Assembly: GCA_016758965.1 (NCBI GenBank)
Contig: JAEPRB010000175.1
Location: 22,714-86,713, forward strand
DNA from: Circinella minor
Lineage: Eukaryota > Mucoromycota > Mucoromycetes > Mucorales > Lichtheimiaceae
Direction: 5' to 3'
Length of the DNA stretch: 64,000 nt
The position numbers and the translations under genes were made by a program. The notes beneath the pieces were generated by a model. The model was not told where the DNA came from. It saw nothing but the letters and a program-made list of their open reading frames with translations, and made no database searches. Positions within the stretch are counted from its first letter, which is position 1. The number at the start of each line of letters is the position of its first letter. Shown in pieces: positions 60,429-64,000 of the stretch.

Positions 60429-60698
60429 ATCATAAGGTACTTATTATTATAACTCTTTATTTAGTACATACCACATAAGACGCGAAGCAGGAGAACACGC
60501 GACATTACTAAAATAATGGGTCATTGTATTAATATACTACAATCGTTTTCCTATCAAAAATATAGGTATATAAAAAAACGCCCATATTGAATTTAGTTTA
60601 ACCCTAGTTGCAAATGAGAATACTCCTATTACAAGTATTCTTCATTTAGCCAGAAAATATCTACGTAAGAGAAACAAAAAAAATAACTTTAGAGTTTC
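60429..60698 (-). repeat. right terminal inverted repeat
   Basis: Reverse complement of 58748-59019. Its inner end overlaps a 19-bp palindrome at 60422-60440 (gtaccttat-c-ataaggtac). Confidence 0.92.
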
Positions 60699-63600
60699 TT
60701 AGCAACAATTACCTTAAGAAAAAAAAATCATGGTATTTATCGTCATGGTTTCATTAGCTGATAATTGGTATCCATCCCTTCACATAATTATTTCTGAATA
60801 AGCTTAATCTTTAATACCGCTATCAAATATATCAATGAGGATTTTATACTGTAGATAAATGATAAACAAAAAAAGGACATTGATAACTATTTTTGAAATG
60901 ATGCTACAATTAAATTGTAATGAAATGGAAGTATCTTCTTCTGCGTACCCAGCTAAAGAAAGATAGTAATAATACGTAAACAGCTTATTTATTTAATGCT
61001 CGTATTATATGTCAGCTAATCATTAGATACATAACAGAAACTTCCATTTCCAATTAATCCAAATGGATCCCTATAAAATGGAGACTTGTATACATTTTGT
61101 TTTTTCAAACCATTATTAATAAATTTTTGATCTCTTGAATCCGTTGGGAAAGGTGAGATAAGGATAGCTCTTTTAACATGCTGACTATTAGAACGAAATA
61201 GAATAGAACTGTCTACAATCAATAGACGCTCTTTTTCGTTTTTGTCCACCCCCCACACGCACACTATTGATGAAAAGCAGATTCTTTATATTTAAAACGA
61301 CAACTTTTTCAATCGCGCAAATTGAAAAATAAAAAAGTGAAATGTGTTGTTACACTTACACAGGTATAAATTTTTTACGTATGTCTTTTTTTTTTTTTTT
61401 GCTGTGTGAAATTGGCGGGTGTGATATTTGCGATTGGCAGAAAGCAAAAAACGACGATGGGGGTGTAATTTTAGATGTTGGGCAGAATTTTACAAAGGCT
61501 GTAAAGACCTGTCTCCCTTCTTCAAAATAGGTTTTCTTAGCATAACAGACAATTTTTTTCTTTTTACTTTTGCATTGCAGCTCTATAATTGATTTAAAAC
61601 AAGAATATATATATATATATATATATAAATAGGATAAATAGGAAGAAAAAAGAAATTGATAGTTTTCGAAACGGGGCTACACAGTGCCGAAAGAGAAGCT
61701 ATCTAATGAGCGAGAGTGAGCTAAAGAGCTTGGATCCATCGCACACAACTGAAAGCTATTGGTCTCCAAAAATTGGGTTTTCCAGCAAAGTAAAAGACCG
61801 AACCACATTCAATACCATGATCAAAATAAAAATAAATAAATAAACACAATTGTAGCCGATATATACATATAAGAAGCATATATATAGCACGAAAATATCC
61901 CCATGTGTAGTTATATACGTATAAACTTTAACAACCTTTAAGCATTAAAATAATAGAAGCATGATCGATGTAGCCGCCTTATTACAGAGGTGGACTGTTT
62001 TCTCGTTAATGGTTGTCAAAAAATGATGCTGGACTGCCAATATAAGAATCGAATGTTTCATTCCCAGGGTTGCTTAAGAAACGATGTGTTATAACCGCTC
62101 CCCCGGAACCACATACCGTTGAATGATGCGCTTTAAAACTACCTTCCCTACCCATAATAGAGGGTAATAATGGTCACAATGAGCACGACTCGTTGATATT
62201 ACAGGAGTCATGTTCACTATTGTTTCTTGTTGTCATTCACTATTTCTTCCTGCTCTTTGGACTCTCTGCACTCTTGACTGATTGATAATGTAAAATAATA
62301 CTCACCGAATATGTTGTGTCATTGAATTCTTGTATCGTCGGTAAGAAGATGATAATTGTAACATAAAGGAACGTATAACGTTGCATATCTCAATTTTCCA
62401 CCCAGGTAATTACGTACACCATTCTAGAAGACTATGTATCAAGCGCCTGAAATTTATTAATATGGATCAAAATAGTCTTGAATAGAATTTCGAAATTTGC
62501 GACGAGGAATTTGTGGTGAATGAAATAGCATACTCTTTCAAATATGAGTAGTAATAGATATATATATATATATATATAAAGTAGAAAATGATGATATGAA
62601 AAGAAAGAAAAAAGAAATACAATTAAATAATGAGATTGTGTGTCCCTTTTTAAATGGAATAATATTTATCGTATGATATAAAGATTGATCTTGTTAAAAC
62701 TTACTTCTCAAAACACAACATATAACCATCCAGTATATAATTGATCGGTGGTGGCGGTCCTCCTGTTTCCTATTTATAATATAAGTTGATGTATTTAGAA
62801 ATAAAATGCTTATCGTGGCTTTTATAGTAACAAAAAAGTTCTATAGTATCAGTAGTGATCGCATATGTGTGATATGTGTTGTACAAAGATGATGTATCAA
62901 AAAATAACGTCCATACGTGCCGTTTTTATAGTAATGAACTGCATGAATAGGAGGATAATTATATGCTGAAATAAGCATGAGCAACAGGACTCTAATCAAG
63001 AATATCTATATTTTCTTTTTATATATAGAAATGGAGGGCGATCTACTGGATTTTTAGACTTGCTTTTGCGCACTTGGAATTTTATTTTTACGTACTCCAT
63101 TAAATTTTTTTGCGCACCCAATTTTATTTTTGGGCATTAACTCTTTTTTTTTTTTTTTTTTTACGAATAAGCTTCCCTACAATGTTCACGTATTTCAGAA
63201 AATATATTGTAATACATATTTATTTTTTAATAATCTAAACATTCAATGCCGTTATCAAATATATTAGAAACATTATCATAATCTATTTTCGAAATAATTT
63301 TATATGATGCGCAAAAAATAAAATTAGGTTGCGCAAACAAAATTGTGATATTTGGTTATTTTGATAAGAGTAGGAAATAAAAACAGACAAGGTATAAATC
63401 CTTTGAGACTTTGTTATATATCTTTAATAATAATTTAGAAACTAGAATAAAGTTATTTCTTTTAAAATAATATTTACAACCCGTATTTAAATATGATTTC
63501 TATTCTATGAGTTATGAGGCTTAGTTAATGGAATGATGTAGGTGATTGATAGTAAAGTTGGGTACTTGACATTCGTCATCAATATTGAGAAGGTTACTAT

Positions 63601-63828
63601 AGCTACTGTTCTGAAGTATATTGGGCTTAGCCATGATACTCTCTTTTATTCTTTAAATTTAAGTTGACGAGGCGCAGGACATCGTTATGCGATTTTACTC
63701 AGTTTCCTTTTTAGAATTGACTTCTGTTCACGTCTGCATTTTAAATATTTTAAATATGATTTCTTTTTCATCTGGGATAAAGAGATAATGTAACATTCCT
63801 TCCACGATATTTGCATATGATCTTTACG
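60699..63828. other. repeat-rich spacer at the right end
   Basis: No intact gene. An 82-codon minus-strand frame at 61264..61016 (contains LLIVDSSILFRSNSQHVKR) and a plus-strand frame at about 61680-61840 (contains SESELKSLDPSHTTESYWSP) look protein-like but are unassigned. The stretch at 60790-60890 resembles one at 63160-63300: both have gaataagctt, then a block with ccg-tatcaaatatat, then a ttt-gaaat block. Confidence 0.45.
63064..63338. repeat. GCGCA-AATTTTATTTTT repeats, two direct and one inverted
   Basis: ttttgcgcacttggaatttt at 63064 and ttgcgcacccaattttattt at 63110 are direct near-copies. aaataaaattaggttgcgca at 63315 is the inverted form. The second and third bracket about 230 bp, which could be a small inverted-repeat element. 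Confidence 0.5.
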
Positions 63829-64000
63829 TCATTCTGTTACAAACTCTTCAACAAACTCCATGTCAGTCTTTTTTTCTGGTAACGGGAGTGACGGCAAGAT
63901 TGAAGCAGTTGTTCTTCCAGTCGATCCTATGACACCCTCTGGCAATGATCTTGGTTCTGGCATGGCTTCAGCAGTATTAATTGGTTCCTGTGTATATTTT
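63829..64000 (-). CDS. C-terminal end of an unidentified protein (runs off right edge)
   Basis: 57 codons from the right edge to TGA at 63829. The peptide is ordinary in composition (AMPEPRSLPEGVIGSTGRTT, then KKTDMEFVEEFVTE). After the TGA the same frame stays open for 47 more codons to 63685, with a basic composition, so the stop may be a mutation. No family recognised from this short piece. Confidence 0.5.
   Translation of the reverse strand, partial: KYTQEPINTAEAMPEPRSLPEGVIGSTGRTTASILPSLPLPEKKTDMEFVEEFVTE

Larger units (their letters stand above)
58748..60698. mobile_element. 1.95-kb DNA element with ~270-bp terminal inverted repeats
   Basis: The sequence from 58748 inward (gaagctctaaag...) returns as its reverse complement ending at 60698 (...ctttagagtttc). 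It is nearly identical over about 270 bp, differing by a few bases and homopolymer lengths. Both sides are flanked by TTA (58745-58747 and 60699-60701), which fits a 3-bp TWA target duplication as in PIF/Harbinger elements. The 1.4-kb interior has no transposase that I can recognise, only one 87-codon minus-strand ORF and two degenerate internal repeats (each with tataaaatctttgt and later accttgg). Likely a non-autonomous, recently active DNA transposon. Superfamily is inferred. Confidence 0.85.

Noticed and set aside
1..64000. Possible tRNA or rRNA genes
   Set aside because: I scanned by eye for B-box-like GGTTCGAATCC and its complement and found none with a matching A box at proper distance. 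A tRNAscan run would settle it.
1..64000. CRISPR array or prokaryotic operon structure
   Set aside because: No regularly spaced repeats; introns and spacing are eukaryotic.

Overview
The window looks like nuclear DNA of an early-diverging filamentous fungus, most likely Mucoromycota (Mucorales-like). It is AT-rich and dense in homopolymer runs. Genes carry many short GT-AG introns, proteins have poly-Q/N/S tracts, and several mobile or repeat families resemble ones common in Mucorales. All gene calls come from reading the sequence by eye; intron joins were chosen so that GT-AG borders, reading phase and conserved motifs agree.

Layout. 1-4.3 kb: the 5' part of a minus-strand coiled-coil/His-rich gene, a divergent alpha/beta hydrolase (+), and an L-lactate dehydrogenase with a long N-terminal extension (-). 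4.35-9.4 kb: no intact gene, with a hairpin-rich repeat and a decayed minus-strand coding region. 9.4-27 kb: a block of minus-strand genes comprising an AlaX-type alanyl-tRNA editing protein, a membrane RING-H2 ubiquitin ligase, a Cid1/Cid13-type terminal nucleotidyltransferase with a large Q/N-rich tail, a YeiH/UPF0324-type transporter, a broken Pif1/Helitron helicase tail, and APC1 of the anaphase-promoting complex. 27.8-33.7 kb: a mobile-element graveyard with a hAT transposase remnant, an intronless LINE-ORF1-like gene followed by a poly(A)-type tract, and a broken copy of a nuclease-like Mucorales repeat family. 37.1-41.2 kb: a CAMK-like protein kinase and a SYLF (Ysc84-like) lipid/actin-binding protein. 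41.2-47 kb: no intact gene, but a 165-codon open frame without a plausible start codon lies on the minus strand. 47-58.3 kb: a 12-exon neutral ceramidase, LSm7, and a long low-complexity protein with ubiquitin-interacting-like helices. 58.7-60.7 kb: a 1.95-kb element with ~270-bp terminal inverted repeats. 60.7-64 kb: dispersed repeats, and at the right edge the C-terminus of an unidentified minus-strand protein.

The intact genes are mostly housekeeping (cell cycle, mRNA decay/splicing, RNA tailing, tRNA editing, sphingolipid turnover, lactate metabolism, ubiquitin ligation) and do not form an operon or a cluster with one purpose. The least explained items are the TIR element, the ATG-less 165-codon frame, the decayed coding region at 7.1-9.3 kb, the bacterial-type transporter, and the long N-terminal extension of the lactate dehydrogenase.
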